DNA from: Rhyacophila brunnea
Taxonomy: Eukaryota; Arthropoda; Insecta; Trichoptera; Rhyacophilidae
Length of the DNA: 64,000 nt
Assembly (NCBI GenBank): GCA_022495005.1
Contig: JAGYXB010001619.1
Coordinates: 310,001 to 374,000 of the forward strand
Reading direction: 5' to 3'
Shown here: positions 46,260-58,496 of the stretch, one piece after another
How positions within the stretch are numbered: position 1 is the stretch's first letter
Layout of the letters: each line of letters begins with the position of its first letter
Notes under the pieces: generated by a model
Database searches by the model: none
What the model was told of the DNA's origin: nothing
Seen by the model: the letters and a program-made list of their open reading frames with translations, nothing else
Translations under genes and position numbers: made by a program

Positions 46260-46565
46260 CAGAACCGATAATAAATAGAATACCGATAGGCTATATTCAA
46301 TACGCCGCATCTTGATGCAGGGTTTTGAATGTGTGAGTGTCCTACGAAAATGAAGCACGCATTATGCACGTGCAATAGTGTGTGTAATAAAATACCATTA
46401 AAAGAGCGTAAATGCATAAACCGAGAGCAGTTTTCAGTATTCGACGTAAAACGTATTCTTAACACGTGTGTAAGTTTAAACCGGATTCTTCCTTACTCGA
46501 GTCGGTTACCTGCTATCGCCTTACCCGTTATGTATTTCAGTTCCCATTATTTATGAGTTCCCTGG
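46260..46565 (-). repeat. 300-bp interspersed repeat, copy 4
   Basis: Minus-orientation copy bounded by CAGAACCGATAATAAATAGA and ATGAGTTCCCTGG. It has CAGGGTTTTGAATGTGTGAG, TTATGCACGTGCAATAG, GCATAAACCGAGAGCAG, AACACGTGTGTAAGTTTAAA and CTTACTCGAG. With copy 3 it forms the better-preserved pair. Confidence 0.78.
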
Positions 46566-47569
46566 TTTTTACATAGAATAAAAAAAAATATAAATGGATG
46601 AATACTTACTGTTCTATATTACAGGTTTAGCAAATTTCCTTCCATACAAAATCATTAGTAAATCAATGATAAATCAACTTTTTTATCAGTAAGTAGTGTT
46701 TATTTATCAGTTTTTCAGTTGTTATCGAGTCCACACAGGGAATATGTGTCTTGGATAATAATTATTATTCTGTCTTAGTCTAGATATAGTAAGTATTTTA
46801 AATTAAATGAATACCTACCGGCCTTTATTCGCCATTCTGCAGTACTTACATATTTAGACAATTAACCCGTGACAACGCTAGTGAGATAAACGCTAAAATC
46901 AATAGACTTTCATTTGTCAACAATGCACGTTTTGATTTATTTTAAAAGTGAACGTACAGATGGCCCTTGGAATTTCAAACGTTCTACTTTCGTACATGTC
47001 TTAGATTTTAAATATTTTTGATAATAAAAAAGCTGCTCTTCCATGCAGTCGCTCCTCTCTCCTCCGCTCTCAGTCACTTTTGTAAATACGTGAAAGGGTG
47101 GTATTAAACTATCTCTTGACAAGTTTATTAAGAAAACACCTGATTGGTAATATGCCTCGGTAACTTTATTATACCCATTGATAGATAAATATTTTAAAGT
47201 ACACTTTTTGACGTTTTTTTACACTTCTACTTTCGAACATTCGACATTCGTACACATTTTCAGGAACCAATTATGTGCGGAAGTCGAGTCCGCCGTACTA
47301 TCTTTCCCTCATGGCCAAGTTCATTTTGAGACGCCATCTCATTAGTCGGTTCATTGTTGTAACATAATACCCTCTTGAAATGTTATAATCAACAAATGAA
47401 AACCTATTTATAAATAACCACTGATACCTAATAAATTTAATTGGTGTGCCGCAGGATTTATGCCACTTTATGTAAATTTAATCAATTGTTATATGATTTT
47501 AGTTACTTACATAAATCTATATAAATAAAAATGACTACAAATTACTCGTTTTTGTCTAATCGTGGGATA
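46566..47569. other. Noncoding stretch
   Basis: No gene recognised. The 61-codon minus frame at 46937 has no domain. Confidence 0.45.
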
Positions 47570-47632
47570 CAGGGATTGAAAAAAACACTAATCCCGTAAT
47601 AAATAAATATTTTGACCGGTATTGCAATCCCT
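47570..47632. repeat. Short CAGGGATTG-ended element remnant
   Basis: CAGGGATTGAAAA at the left and CCGGTATTGCAATCCCT at the right are inverted termini about 63 bases apart. The right end is the reverse of the AGGGATTGCAATACCGG edge at 9.83 kb. This may be a minimal deletion derivative of the palindrome-rich family. Flanking bases show no matching 8-mer. Confidence 0.5.
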
Positions 47633-48572
47633 CCTACTTGCAACGTCATATTGTTTGCGTGATTTAAACTCGGGGTTTTATTGTGCCATAGATTTCGGTT
47701 CGACACGGCGCCGTATAAAAAAATTGACACCGTTAACGATAACAAAATTACTTTTCAAGTTTTCTGTATCTTTCAATCATTTACAGTTCTATTGCCTGCC
47801 TGTATTTTATTAGAAATGTTTCGTATTATTATACCCATAATATTACTTACTTCTCGGATAACATCGTGTTTTCCCGTCTTGACTGTCGTGCCAACGAAAT
47901 ATAACATACCTAAATGACTTGTCAAAATCTGAACTTACGTAGTTTTACTTTTTATAATATTGTGAATACGTTTTATACTGACGTTTTTAAAAGTAATTTT
48001 TATGTTAAATTTAATTATTTCTTAAATAAAATGGTAGAACCTTCCGTAATGTACATATAAAAATCACTGAAGGTAATTTGATATTAGTGCCAATTTTTAT
48101 GCTAGGTGGATTAATCAGGGTTTGGGTGATTATTATTAATGGTAGTTTTTTTGCCATCTACCTGTATACAAGAATTTAAGGTTTCTTCAACATCTTTGAG
48201 TAGAACCTTTCCTGTTACTTAAAACGAAGTCACAGTCTGTTTCCGTTTTAATGCAGCATAATATTAAAGGGAATTCTACAAAATAGGCCCAGTAAAGTTC
48301 TCCCTACCTATCCCATATTCCTTAAATCAATTTAAAACTAATGATTCAATCGTATAGGTACACACGTGGATTTATTGTATATACTAATAATAATAAACGT
48401 TTCTGTTGTTCCGCTATAACTCAAAAATTACAGAACCTGTATCACCAATATAAGAAATTTGCATATCCCAATAACGCACTAGGTAACGTGATCATATAGC
48501 AGCGTTGGAGTGGTGAGGTGCGGTTAAGTTATGTTGATTTAAAAAAATATATTTAATCAATCTCTTCATTCT
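47633..48572. other. Noncoding stretch
   Basis: AT-rich; three short overlapping frames at 47.6-47.9 kb show no domain. Confidence 0.45.
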
Positions 48573-48662
48573 ATATGTTATAATCCCTATTTTACGTCGC
48601 CGTTAGATATTTAATATACATTTTTAAAAGGCGATCTACATTAATTTGTGAGATGTTTCTTA

Positions 48663-48725
48663 ATAATGTATGTTCAATAAAAAAAATGCTACATTCTTAA
48701 ATCTTGTAAATTATTCATTAACAGA
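48663..48725 (+). repeat. Interspersed repeat, possible SINE body
   Basis: ATGTTCAATAAAAAAAATGC, then TACATTCTTAAATCTTGTAA and TTATTCATTAAC match the reverse of 1.81-1.87 kb. No tRNA-like head was seen upstream. Confidence 0.5.
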
Positions 48726-51306
48726 GGCGGCTCGACGACTTTCTATGTGGTGGGGTTTAGCCATTAATTATTAAATATCTACAAAATACCTACCTACTTT
48801 CTTATATTATACAATATGTACCAAGCCACTTATAATTATATGATAACAATATGACGGGATGGGACTGAGTGACCCCGGTCATTGACAAATACACGACATA
48901 GCTTTTTTAATTTGTACATAGGTGTCGCCGTGAAATAAGGCGTATTTAATTTAATTAATTATTTTTATACTGCGTAATCATCATTATGCTATTAGTTTAT
49001 TACATTTACAATCATTGATTTGTTTATTTGTATAATAATAATAAATATCTCTGTAAAAATGTGATGGGTTTAGATGGATAAAATAATTTAGATAGTTCAT
49101 TTAATCATGTAATTAATTAGGTATATTATGAGTATTATGACAATGATAAAAATATCGGATGTGTATTTTTGATATGATGACGATGTGGGGATGGTCCCTA
49201 TGAATCCTTAAGGTAGAGCCGCCCCTGTTCATCAAATTAAAAAACAGTTAAAAATCAATATGTTCCATGATTTTAGAGTGATAAATTCTCTGTAACTATT
49301 CCGTTAAATTTATTATTTCCTTTTTTTAAATTCAAGTAACCATGAAATATTAACCAAAGTCCAAATCTCTATCTGATGGACAAGATATTTACACCAATAA
49401 TTAAAAGATATACCTACGCATGAATATTTCATCTCAGGCGCCATCAGCGACAAAATCTTGCCAAAATTCGTGATTCCCCCCATCTCTTCGATGTAGCTTA
49501 GCAGATGGATTACCGCAATGAATTCACATTAACTCAGACGAGGGAAATCTTCCCTCCGTCTTTCGGAGTTTTATTTATCTCTGTCCAGATGTTATTAATG
49601 TCGCCTGCCTAAGTGAGTTTTTCTTGCCAATTTCCGCTAGGCCTGACGTTATTCTTACTGGCCGCATCTCGACTTGAGTGTTTACATACGACCTCCTTAT
49701 TATTCTTGCCCGTATGCCCTTTGCTAAGACTGAGGACACTTGGCTACCACGAGTCCACTTGTATAGCTTTCAGGTTAGGTACTCACTAGTTACCTACATA
49801 ATATAAGTACACAGTGACATCTTTACTCCGAAGTCAACTGATAACATCCCACAACCCTATACATTATAGTTTTAAATTACAATTTCTATATAATATCATG
49901 GAGACGTAATATTATGTATAATATAATACTGTAATATTTTTAGCTGACTTCTGATTAATTCTGATTTAAAAATCAATGCATTTGGTGGCTTAAGATCTCG
50001 GGATTATTTTAATTGTTAATTCTTGATGGAATTAATTATTATTATTAAATATTAAGACTTTTTGTATATCTACCTCTACTATATTTTCCGCAGGTAATAG
50101 GTGTTTTGGTTTGTTTCTGATTGTTCGTTGTACTTTTCATAAATTTATGATTAAAACTGTACTTACTTTCAATCGATTTATCTGATATTTGATTTAATTG
50201 ACGAAGACAATCGAGCAATCGATTATGTTGCATAAGGAAAATCGATAAAAATCGTGTATGTATATGGCTTTTTTCAATGCTTATTAATAACTAATGTGAT
50301 TATTTTAATCTCGAAAAAAATAACAGTACACAAGATAATGAACCCTCGATTTATAATAACCCTGAGTTATATAACGATTTATAATAACCCTGAGAGTATA
50401 TCGATTTAGAATGGAAAAAGGGCGTAACCCTCCTTTTTTTCAAAATAGGTTTTATTGTTAATAACGTTGTACGTACTCAACTAAATAGTAAATGCATTAT
50501 TGTGTCCAAAGGATGTAACCTGCAAATACCGATTTATTATCTATTAAAAAAAGAAGAAATTGACTTGGAAAAAACGACTTACTAGCATTTTTTTTTTTTT
50601 AATTAATTCAACAATTTATATCAGATCAAGTATGTATATGAAAACCAAATTATTAATTATCCTACACTTCAAGGTTATATCTTTTTTGTATTTTATCTTT
50701 GACCGAAATCCATGTAATCCATGTGCCTCCTGTAAAATTTGAGTTGTGTGGATACGCCCTTTTTCCTTTCCACGGTCGATATGGAAACCACACGGTGCCT
50801 CAAGAGTACCTGTCTTTATAGACCATTTACCGTTCGAGAATTGGTTGAAGAAATTGACAATGCATATTGACTTAATTTATTAATAATTATGTTTTGATAG
50901 CATTTACTTTTAACTAGAGAAATTGCATTCATATTTTTTTGGTGTATTGTACTTTGTACTTATGTACAAAATATTATAGTCTCTATTGGGTGATGAAAAT
51001 TATTATCAATTTTAAAATAGCCGTTGTCGGGGATTCCCAGCGTATTGTCGCCAGTTTGAGACAGCGAGCTTTTGACGACTTAACCTAGCTTTGGGTTGTC
51101 AGGTCCAACAAAAGGGCTCCGGTCTCGCTTTGTAGTGTGGCCGAGCGACAGGATATTAATACTCCTTACAGCCAAATTACCATGTAATATAAATATTTTT
51201 TAATGTCACGAGTGCCACAAAGGCCATATCAAGTATAATTACAGACGTGTTTTTATACGTTTGTTTTTTCATAATTCATAAATTTCTATGCAATCAAGTG
51301 TGGGTC
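48726..51306. other. Long noncoding stretch
   Basis: About 2.6 kb with no recognised gene. Two better-mixed segments, 49.43-49.77 kb and 51.02-51.17 kb, look unique and could be conserved noncoding DNA. CCCTGAGTTATATAACGATT and CCCTGAGAGTATATCGATTT near 50.36-50.40 kb form a short tandem duplication beginning CGATTTATAATAACCCTGAG. Confidence 0.45.
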
Positions 51307-51587
51307 CAGGGGCCTTATGTTGTAACTTGCGAGTTGAAGTCGCCCGATCGACATGACGTCATATGACATCATTGTGCCGTACTACTGGAGTGAGTCAATG
51401 CAATTCGAGAAATTAACGCTACTCTAATACTGGCGTTATCCATTGTCCCCATACACAAATAGGTGTTTCAGCATAATAATATATATGGTGAGCCGTGCGC
51501 ATTGTCGATGCGTGTATTGAGCTTACGTCACAATTACGTCATGTCGTCGGGTGACTTCATGTCACAAGTTATAACATAGGGCACCAG
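51307..51587 (+). mobile_element. Solo MITE of the CRE-like foldback family
   Basis: It begins CAGGGGCCTTATGTTGTAAC and its right end reads inward CTGGTGCCCTATGTTATAAC. Both continue into a TGAAGTC(G/A)CCCG block, so inverted ends are about 38 bases. The interior shares CGACATGACGTCATATGACA and CACAATTACGTCATGTCGTC with the 34-kb foldback. No matching 8-bp flanks were found, so the class is open. Confidence 0.8.
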
Positions 51588-51734
51588 GTGTCCTATCGAA
51601 TAGGTTTGTTAATAAATTTGTTTCTTTAGGATACCTACACGGCTATTAGCCATTTTTGCAACACTAGCAATTTGCTCATGTTTGTGCCTTGTCTAATATT
51701 ATTTCAGCGTTATCATCCGGGGTCACGTACTTAG

Positions 51735-51985
51735 GTTAGGGCTTCCCTGTGTGTGGTTTGTTCCCTGTGTTTGGTGCTTCTTGGATACCACTGTATGACA
51801 CCATTATATATCCAGCGGATGTCCATCTTACCTAGAATTGCTCTTGCATTCATCTGCTTAGCGACTTCTATCACATCGCGTACTCTTGTCTATCTACTTT
51901 TCCATTGGTTTCTTTTGCGGTCTTTCCATACCACGTTCGCTACTCGCATTTTTGGGTTTCTCTTACATTAAGCATCCATGTTCCA
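51735..51985 (-). pseudogene. RTE-like retrotransposon fragment, highly decayed
   Basis: The minus strand still reads RQTRVRDVIEVAKQMNARAI, then RWIYNGVIQWYPRSTKH. These align with KQTRVSDVIDVAKQLKWRW and RWTNAVIQWYPRGTKR at 10.69-10.83 kb. Frameshifts and substitutions make it older than the 8.7- and 10.2-kb copies. Confidence 0.72.
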
Positions 51986-53702
51986 CTGTAACCGCCAGAG
52001 ACTGATATAGAATCGCCAAACCAACCAGAGACAGTTCCCGGATATTAAGGGGATAAAGGCCTTGTGCCTAGGTGCCTCATCTCAGCTTATACCCCAAACG
52101 AACAAACGACACACGCATACTATATGAATGAGCACGTGTAGCGCACGTTGGTTAACACTTTACGCTTATTACAGATGATACTATTCAGATGCCCGAATGC
52201 ATCCTATTCCAGTTTGGTTATGCGAGTAACTCATGATACATACCACCGACTGATATTTGTTAGCCTAGATAGACGTAGTTGTTGACATGCTCGATTTGAG
52301 TGCGATTGATTAAGATCATCCATCATTACTTTTGTATTATTATACTTTAACTAATACTGTCGAACGATAAGGGTACTTGATGGAATTTGAATTTAACTTC
52401 TGTTTGATTTCTAAGTATTGTACCAAGTAGAACATTTGAATCGTTTTCTTTCGTCGTCTAAAATCTAAATAAAATTCAACTCATCCAAAATATAATTATT
52501 TATTGCTTATAATAATTTTAATAAATTAACGTACATATTGAAATTGCTTTAATATTTCGTCAACCAATTTATTATCTTTAAACATAAATCAGGTACCTAG
52601 TGAGCTGAGCACCTATTTACTTTTTCCATGTTGATTTTTTAAATACAATATTAACTCAAAAATTCTCTCGCAGATTTTTATTTTATAGAAATCGGTAATG
52701 GTTATTCCCCTCTCAGAAATTCCTCAGTGGCTGTTCAATAGCAAATTTCTTTTTAAAAAATATTAATTTCTTTACTCATCGCTGTAAAGAAAATTATTTT
52801 GTAAGAAAAAATAATACAAAACGAAATTTAATCACTCACCGAATAAATCCTTCTCGGCCGGTGTCTCGTTAAGGATTATTTTGGAGGAAAAAATGTATTT
52901 TTCTTAAAGCGTTTTTATTTTCATTGTTTTTAAATAATCGTCGTGTTTACAGTGCGCGTTTTAAATTTTCAAATCCCACGTACTGTGCTTTATCAAATTT
53001 TTATTATTATCCCACTTAATATTTCGCTTACATTTCTAAAACATTATTTATATTCCTAGAACGACCCCGCTCGCCGAAAGAGTTTATTTGTATAATAAAT
53101 TTATTCAGAGGAAATTTACGTTTTCCTCAAAATTTTATGTTTTCATCTCTCGGAGCAGACGTCTTTCCGGCGCGAAAATGTTTACAAAATTTAACTCTCT
53201 GTGATGTCATATTCGTGCAAATGTTGAACAAACGGACAGAGCCTGCGAAATATTCACCGAAATCTATCTTCCAAGTCAGTATTTGTCTTGCGATTTTTGT
53301 ATCTCGTTAAAACACAAGAAAAATATCTATAACGGCCCTAAAAGTTTACTTTTCAACTTGTCGTTTGATATTATATTTTTAGCTAGTCAGTTCACGTTGA
53401 AATAATCATCCCAAAGCAAGCAAAAGTATCACAGAGTTGTTCTTCTCGGTATTTTATTTTTGGATTACGTTTTTTTCGCAACGATAAGAATATAAAATTT
53501 CTCAAAAATTGGAATAAAAATTTTTTTTTTATACTTTATTTGTTTACATTTCCAAATTACATACTATTTATTACGCTTTCAAATGTTTTAATTCTTGTCA
53601 AACTGTTTGATAATATCTACTAATATTAATTATTTGACAATAAATATCTGGGTTTATTAAAATAAACCGCAATATGTAATATTTACGTATTCCAATAATA
53701 TA
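51986..53702. other. Noncoding stretch
   Basis: No gene recognised. 52378-52408 (GTACTTGATGGAATTTGAAT) repeats the flank of the 17.9-kb hairpin. 52.0-52.1 kb is less AT-rich (AAGGCCTTGTGCCTAGGTGC) and may be a retroelement scrap. Confidence 0.45.
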
Positions 53703-53928
53703 TACCTTTATTCTATACGCTATCGACGGTGGCTTATCATATGTACCTATGTATTGAGTTATTATAATTGTTTCATTAAGTTAGCCGTCTAAACTGTCTA
53801 TCTCGCTCTAATAGTTAACACAGCTAAGAGAGTAGCTATTAAAACATAGCACTTTTTGACAGTATAAAGTGTTTAGGCGATTAACTTATTGTAATAATTG
53901 TCGCCTCGTCTATAGAATAGACCCACAG
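53703..53928. mobile_element. MITE with GTGGGTCTATTCTAT ends, copy 1
   Basis: The right end GTCTATAGAATAGACCCACAG is inverted to the family start CTGTGGGTCTATTCTAT. The left end keeps only TTTATTCTATACGCTATCGA. The family is better preserved at 59127-59438. The interior is noncoding and diverged. Confidence 0.6.
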
Positions 53929-54436
53929 GACCTGTTTAAGAAATACATTTTCCATATGTTAAAAAAATATGATAATACTCATGTACCTAGGTATTTAGTT
54001 ATCATGTTTTCAATCCAGTTTATATTTTAATGCATTTCCAAGAATTAAGAATTTCAAACTTTCAACCATATTTTTCGTGTAATAAAGAATTCTAATGTTA
54101 CCCTGCTTTGATAAAGACTTCATCACTTAGTGATGATTATTTTCGTTGTGGTAGTTATTTGAAAATTCTGATGGAAGTTACTTTACGGGCATCAAAGACC
54201 TCAAAGATCGTGCTGTTTTTCCGATATAGACCCGATCGCAAGCATTGCATGTTATTTCATGAATGCCACTGATGCAATGACATTAATATGGACGAAGCAT
54301 CTGGAAAATAAAATGACACTCACTTTGTGTCGGGTCTGCCGGATGGCGAAATTCGTATTATCGGTATCCTACGCTCAAATGAACATTCTGATGTCAGGTT
54401 TCGACTCCGCCGTTATTATTGTGTTACAAAATGCCA
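53929..54436. other. Noncoding stretch
   Basis: No independent feature. A 63-codon frame at 54259-54450 overlaps the THAP-like frame in another phase and has no known domain. Confidence 0.4.
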
Positions 54437-54514
54437 ATGTGCCAAGTTAAAAATTGTAAAAATAAATCTCCTAAACACTCCAAGAAAGATGGGATATCAC
54501 TTTTCATGTGTTAG
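54437..54514 (+). pseudogene. THAP-like zinc-finger N-terminus (tentative)
   Basis: ATG opens a frame reading MCQVKNCKNKS ... KKDGISLF, which stops at 54514 after 25 codons. THAP domains begin M-x-C-x-V-x-x-C-x-N and continue K-DG-S-FH; here C2 and C7 and the KKDGIS block fit. Skipping two bases after TCA would restore an FH pair, so a frameshift is plausible. The later C and H ligands were not found. THAP domains occur both in host DNA-binding proteins and in P-element transposases, so this may be a transposon scrap or a first exon. The match is short and could be chance. Confidence 0.3.
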
Positions 54515-55739
54515 TATTATTTATTAATGATAAAATGCCATTTTAAGATATTGATGAATGTTTATTCAATGCAATTGAATGACAGAAATCATCGGACAGA
54601 CGCCTGTGATGCGCTGGGCTCACTTGCGTCCAATCTCCGAGAAGTCGTAAGTAACCGAGAATCTGTTTCTAACGCAATGACACTAATACGCCATTACAAT
54701 AAAGGTTATATTACTATAAATTCTAGAAAATACTAGAAATGAATACGTCTATGGTCACGTGACGTCTACCTATACATCTGTGAATGACTTCATGTACAAT
54801 TTCTCGTGGGCGCCAATATGAAGTGAATTGTCCATTTAATATATCATTGCACTGATGTTAAATTTCAAGTTATATTTTTTACTTTTTCGTGTTTCAGAAT
54901 ATTTACGAGTAAATTGTTAATAATACTAAATGCTTCTATAAAATAAACTGCCAGTAAAGCTTACATAGTCAAAGTATTATATTATTATGTATAATATTAT
55001 GCTAGTGTTCAAAACCATTGTCTGGCCATGAGTGTAAAAATGCGAATTTATTTCATAAATACTATTATTGTATACTACAATGAAGCTATCAACAAGTTCG
55101 CGAAGATGATGTGGAAGAATTTTTTTTATTATATTCTGTCCAATAGCGTATATTCTAATAAAACTTCTGACAGCAAGAATATAAAAAGAGATGCCTTAAA
55201 TCATGTAGAAAATCTCAGTTTGTGAGGGTTCATGAAAATGGGGTGGGGGTGAAGTCAATCCGCGCGTCATTCCACAGATTGGTTTTATTTTGAAATACCG
55301 CGCCTGTCAGTAAAAATGTTTTCCCCGTCAACGAAATTACTTCCCTTAACTTATCCCACACAATATGTAGATGAATTTGAAAGTAAAATAATTCTCCTAC
55401 GTCGATTTATTTTATTACCCCATATTTTTTATTATGTACTTACCTAAATAATATAATTTATTGAGTACATATTAAGTATTTTTATTATACTATAATAATA
55501 TGTCTCTTATCCTTCGTATTTTACAGTAAAGTGTTGTTACTAAGGTATTTTCATAAACTTTGCAATCAAACTGAGCGAATGAAAACGCATTCACTACTGG
55601 TTACATTTGGCTCTACAATCACAATCTGATGTCGATGTTGACGTTTGACAGCATTTGAACCAACCTACATACGTCATCATTAAGCAGTCGTGGTCTCCGT
55701 AAGTTTTTTTAAATGTAACAAACTAATTTACATTATGAT
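54515..55739. other. Noncoding stretch
   Basis: The 69-codon frame at 54527-54736 has no domain. GCAATGACATTAATATG (54276) and GCAATGACACTAATACG (54676) are a short direct repeat bracketing the THAP-like frame. The rest is AT-rich. Confidence 0.45.
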
Positions 55740-56108
55740 TTAAGAGCATACATAAGTGAAACGGCAGTTAATTTTCAACAGTAGTTGGAACGAAATTTCG
55801 CAGTCGTCGCCAATCGGAGACTGATAGTCGAGGTGTGACCACGTCAATTTGTTTTGTGAAGGCTTCGGAGGAATATATTCTTAAATCGTGTAAAGATGAC
55901 TAAAAACGTTCCGCATGTACTTGAAAAAGAAAACATGTCAACGAATATACTATTATTATTATTACGAATATAATAATAAACATAACATTAAAAAGACGCA
56001 TTTTGGATTTTTATGAAAAATTATATTTCGTTCGGCTCGCGTCATTTGCACAATCCGCGCATAGTCACGATCTTTTTAGACCATGCCTCAGCTGAAGTAT
56101 AGCCTTAA
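55740..56108 (+). mobile_element. TTAA-bounded MITE, copy F
   Basis: Starts TTAAGAGCATACATAAGTGA, then AACGGCAGTTAATTTTCAAC. Has GATGACTAAAAACGTTCCGC inside. Ends GATCTTTTTAGACCATGCCT, CAGCTGAAGTATAGCCTTAA. Both TTAA ends are intact, and it is the clearest copy for the right terminus. Confidence 0.82.
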
Positions 56109-57369
56109 GTATATGCTATATTTTCAAAAATCATATAAGAAAAAACTGCTCAATTAGTTAATTAAATAAGCATATTCCTCTAATTTGCAAATCCAATATG
56201 GCGAAAGTAGAATCTAACGTTAAAACCAAACACAAAGACGTTGTTTACTACAAATATTGAATTGTTAACTTATCGGGTTTTGAAAATAAACACGTCATCA
56301 CATTGTCCAGCTAATAATATTGTAGGCAATATAGCTAATTGGCGATAAACATGAATAGTGATAATTTCCAATACCCATCCGAAAAAAATATAAGTAATCT
56401 ATTATATGTATACTTTTTACACTTTCTAATAGCGATTTTTTATAATTCCACAATTTTTCTCCATATCCTTTATTTAATTATTGTGGATGTTGTATCGGTG
56501 AAAGGCGTTACCACTGACATCATAATATCAATATCAAATAGTAGGCAATGGGATATGATCGTAGATATCTATTGCTATCATACATACAGTGACGTGCGTG
56601 TGGGTATATTTAATTTATAATAAACAATTATATTTAAATTAAGAATGATATGTTTAAAATGCACATTTAATCCTGATACTATTTTGTTGGTCATTAATTA
56701 TTGTAGTATATCATATCTGAAACATTTAAAAAAAATCGTGACATGATGATAAAGCTCCGATGTGAAATAGCACTGGTTATTGACACATTCATTCATATCA
56801 TTTGTACAAACTTACGATACCAAAAACTCCTTCAAACTCAAGCGTGTCAGGGATTCGCACGACGTCGAAGTGTGAAATAAATGTTCCAAATCGTCGAACA
56901 AGAAATACGGAAAGAATGTAGGCGGCCTGGGCTCGGGTTATTATTCCCAATCCAGTGTATGGAAGCCGCCATACCTTGGGCAAATTAAATTCCGCTGACA
57001 AGACTTGCGTTCCATCCCCGGGGGGAATTGCCGTACGAGCGAGTCGGGCGGGGGTGGAAAGCGGCGCCGGGGGGGATGCTGAGGTGAGAAATATTGTTTC
57101 AGACAGGGTTGCCGTATCGCGTAATGGGCTCTAGGCATGGAGCGCATTGATAAGTAGGTATTGTAAAAGCGGCAACACTTTTTCTCCTCACACATAATCG
57201 TTTTTTAGAAGCGCCACAAACGACCGCCACACACGCCGCCTTACCTTAAACATACATTAAAATATGACGCATACATACACCTAAAATAAACTAACTCCAT
57301 TTTTCGAAGCTAATACGTATGCCTGCGTTGTGGTAATACGCTGTTGTGTATAGACGCTTTTACTCTTGA
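56109..57369. other. Noncoding stretch, GC-rich at 57.0 kb
   Basis: AT-rich to 56.8 kb, then better mixed, with a GC-rich core at 57000-57085 (GGGCGGGGGTGGAAAGCGGC). Minus-strand frames of 67 and 84 codons cross it without a known domain. AGGGTTGCCGTA (57111) and GCGGCAACACT (57169) are inverted, about 70 bases apart, perhaps a tiny hAT scrap. Confidence 0.45.
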
Positions 57370-57379
57370 GTATATACAC

Positions 57380-57628
57380 AATCACTAATAGCCGCGTAGT
57401 GACTGAGCGAGCAGCCTCGCGAGGCAGCTCGCAACAAAATTAAAGTTACGCGAGGCAACCGCGCGCAGCATCTTTGAGCATCTATAAACCGACAACGATT
57501 GGATCGGTTGTGGCAACGCTCATGCGAGGCGGCGCGTGCGTTTGCCTCGGCCGAGTCGCGTACCTACTGACTGACTGAGTATTTTGCCTCGTACGCGCCT
57601 AATCATTTACACAGGCCGCGCAGTGTCC
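57380..57628. repeat. GC-rich structured element
   Basis: CCTCGCGAGGCAGCTCGC, TACGCGAGGCAACCGCGCG, ATGCGAGGCGGCGCG and GCCTCGGCCGAGTCGCG recur as GCGAGGC/GCCTCG motifs in both senses. The outer CACTAATAGCCGCG and GGCCGCGCAGTG are roughly inverted. The centre CCGACAACGATTGGATCGGT, continuing TGTGG, is an imperfect palindrome. Probable MITE; a GC-rich regulatory island is the alternative. Confidence 0.5.
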
Positions 57629-58496
57629 AACAGACAAATTTGATGCCACTCGCTGCGGAATTCGTGATGCGATTTAGCACTGATCGTACCCTTTCGTCTA
57701 CTTTACCGCGCCTCGTTGTTTCTACCGTGGACTCTCGCACTTTCCCCCATTCACTCCATATACCCGTACACCTACCTGGCCCGTTCGTGAAACTATATAG
57801 ATTCTCATCATCATTGACACAACCCCATGTAGATTTTTTCTGACTTGAAACGTCATTACTCCCATATGTCTACCACAAGCTCCCCCTACTGCCGTAACCT
57901 CGTGGATGTTGTGTCTCGTCCTCTTTCTAACCACCGACATATTCAAGATTCGAATCATGATTAAATGAAGACTCATTTTTAAAGTGATATTAATTGAGGA
58001 ACTGGGTGTAAGAGGAGCTTGAGTAACATATATAGAGGTGATTTGATGCCATAGTATTCTTAAACTAAGTTTATTATACTATGCCTTGGTATGTGTTCTA
58101 ATTAAAGTATTTAAACGCGTTTTTCTCAAAACTATAGTTCAGCGATTGCGCTCGACCTTTTGGCCAGTTCCTCAATTATTACAATGAAATTATAACAGAC
58201 CCACTCAGTTAAAATTAAAAAAAAAACATTTGATTGATTTTTTATTATACTTACTAATTTGTATTCTTCTTTTCTTTGTTACAGGTAAGTTTGCTGAAAA
58301 CATTACTGGAGTTTCCTCACATCGATTTCCCGAAGGCTATGTATACATTTACATTAACATTATACCTTATACACGTGTTCTTTATCCTTTGAATTATTCA
58401 TCATTATATTTATAAAAATATCAACGTTGTTTCAATTCATACATTTATTTGCTTATATTAATTATTCATAACTTAACGTGTATTTAAACGCGTAGA
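57629..58496. other. Noncoding stretch
   Basis: Short frames near 57.64 and 57.72 kb have no recognised domain. No other feature. Confidence 0.45.
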
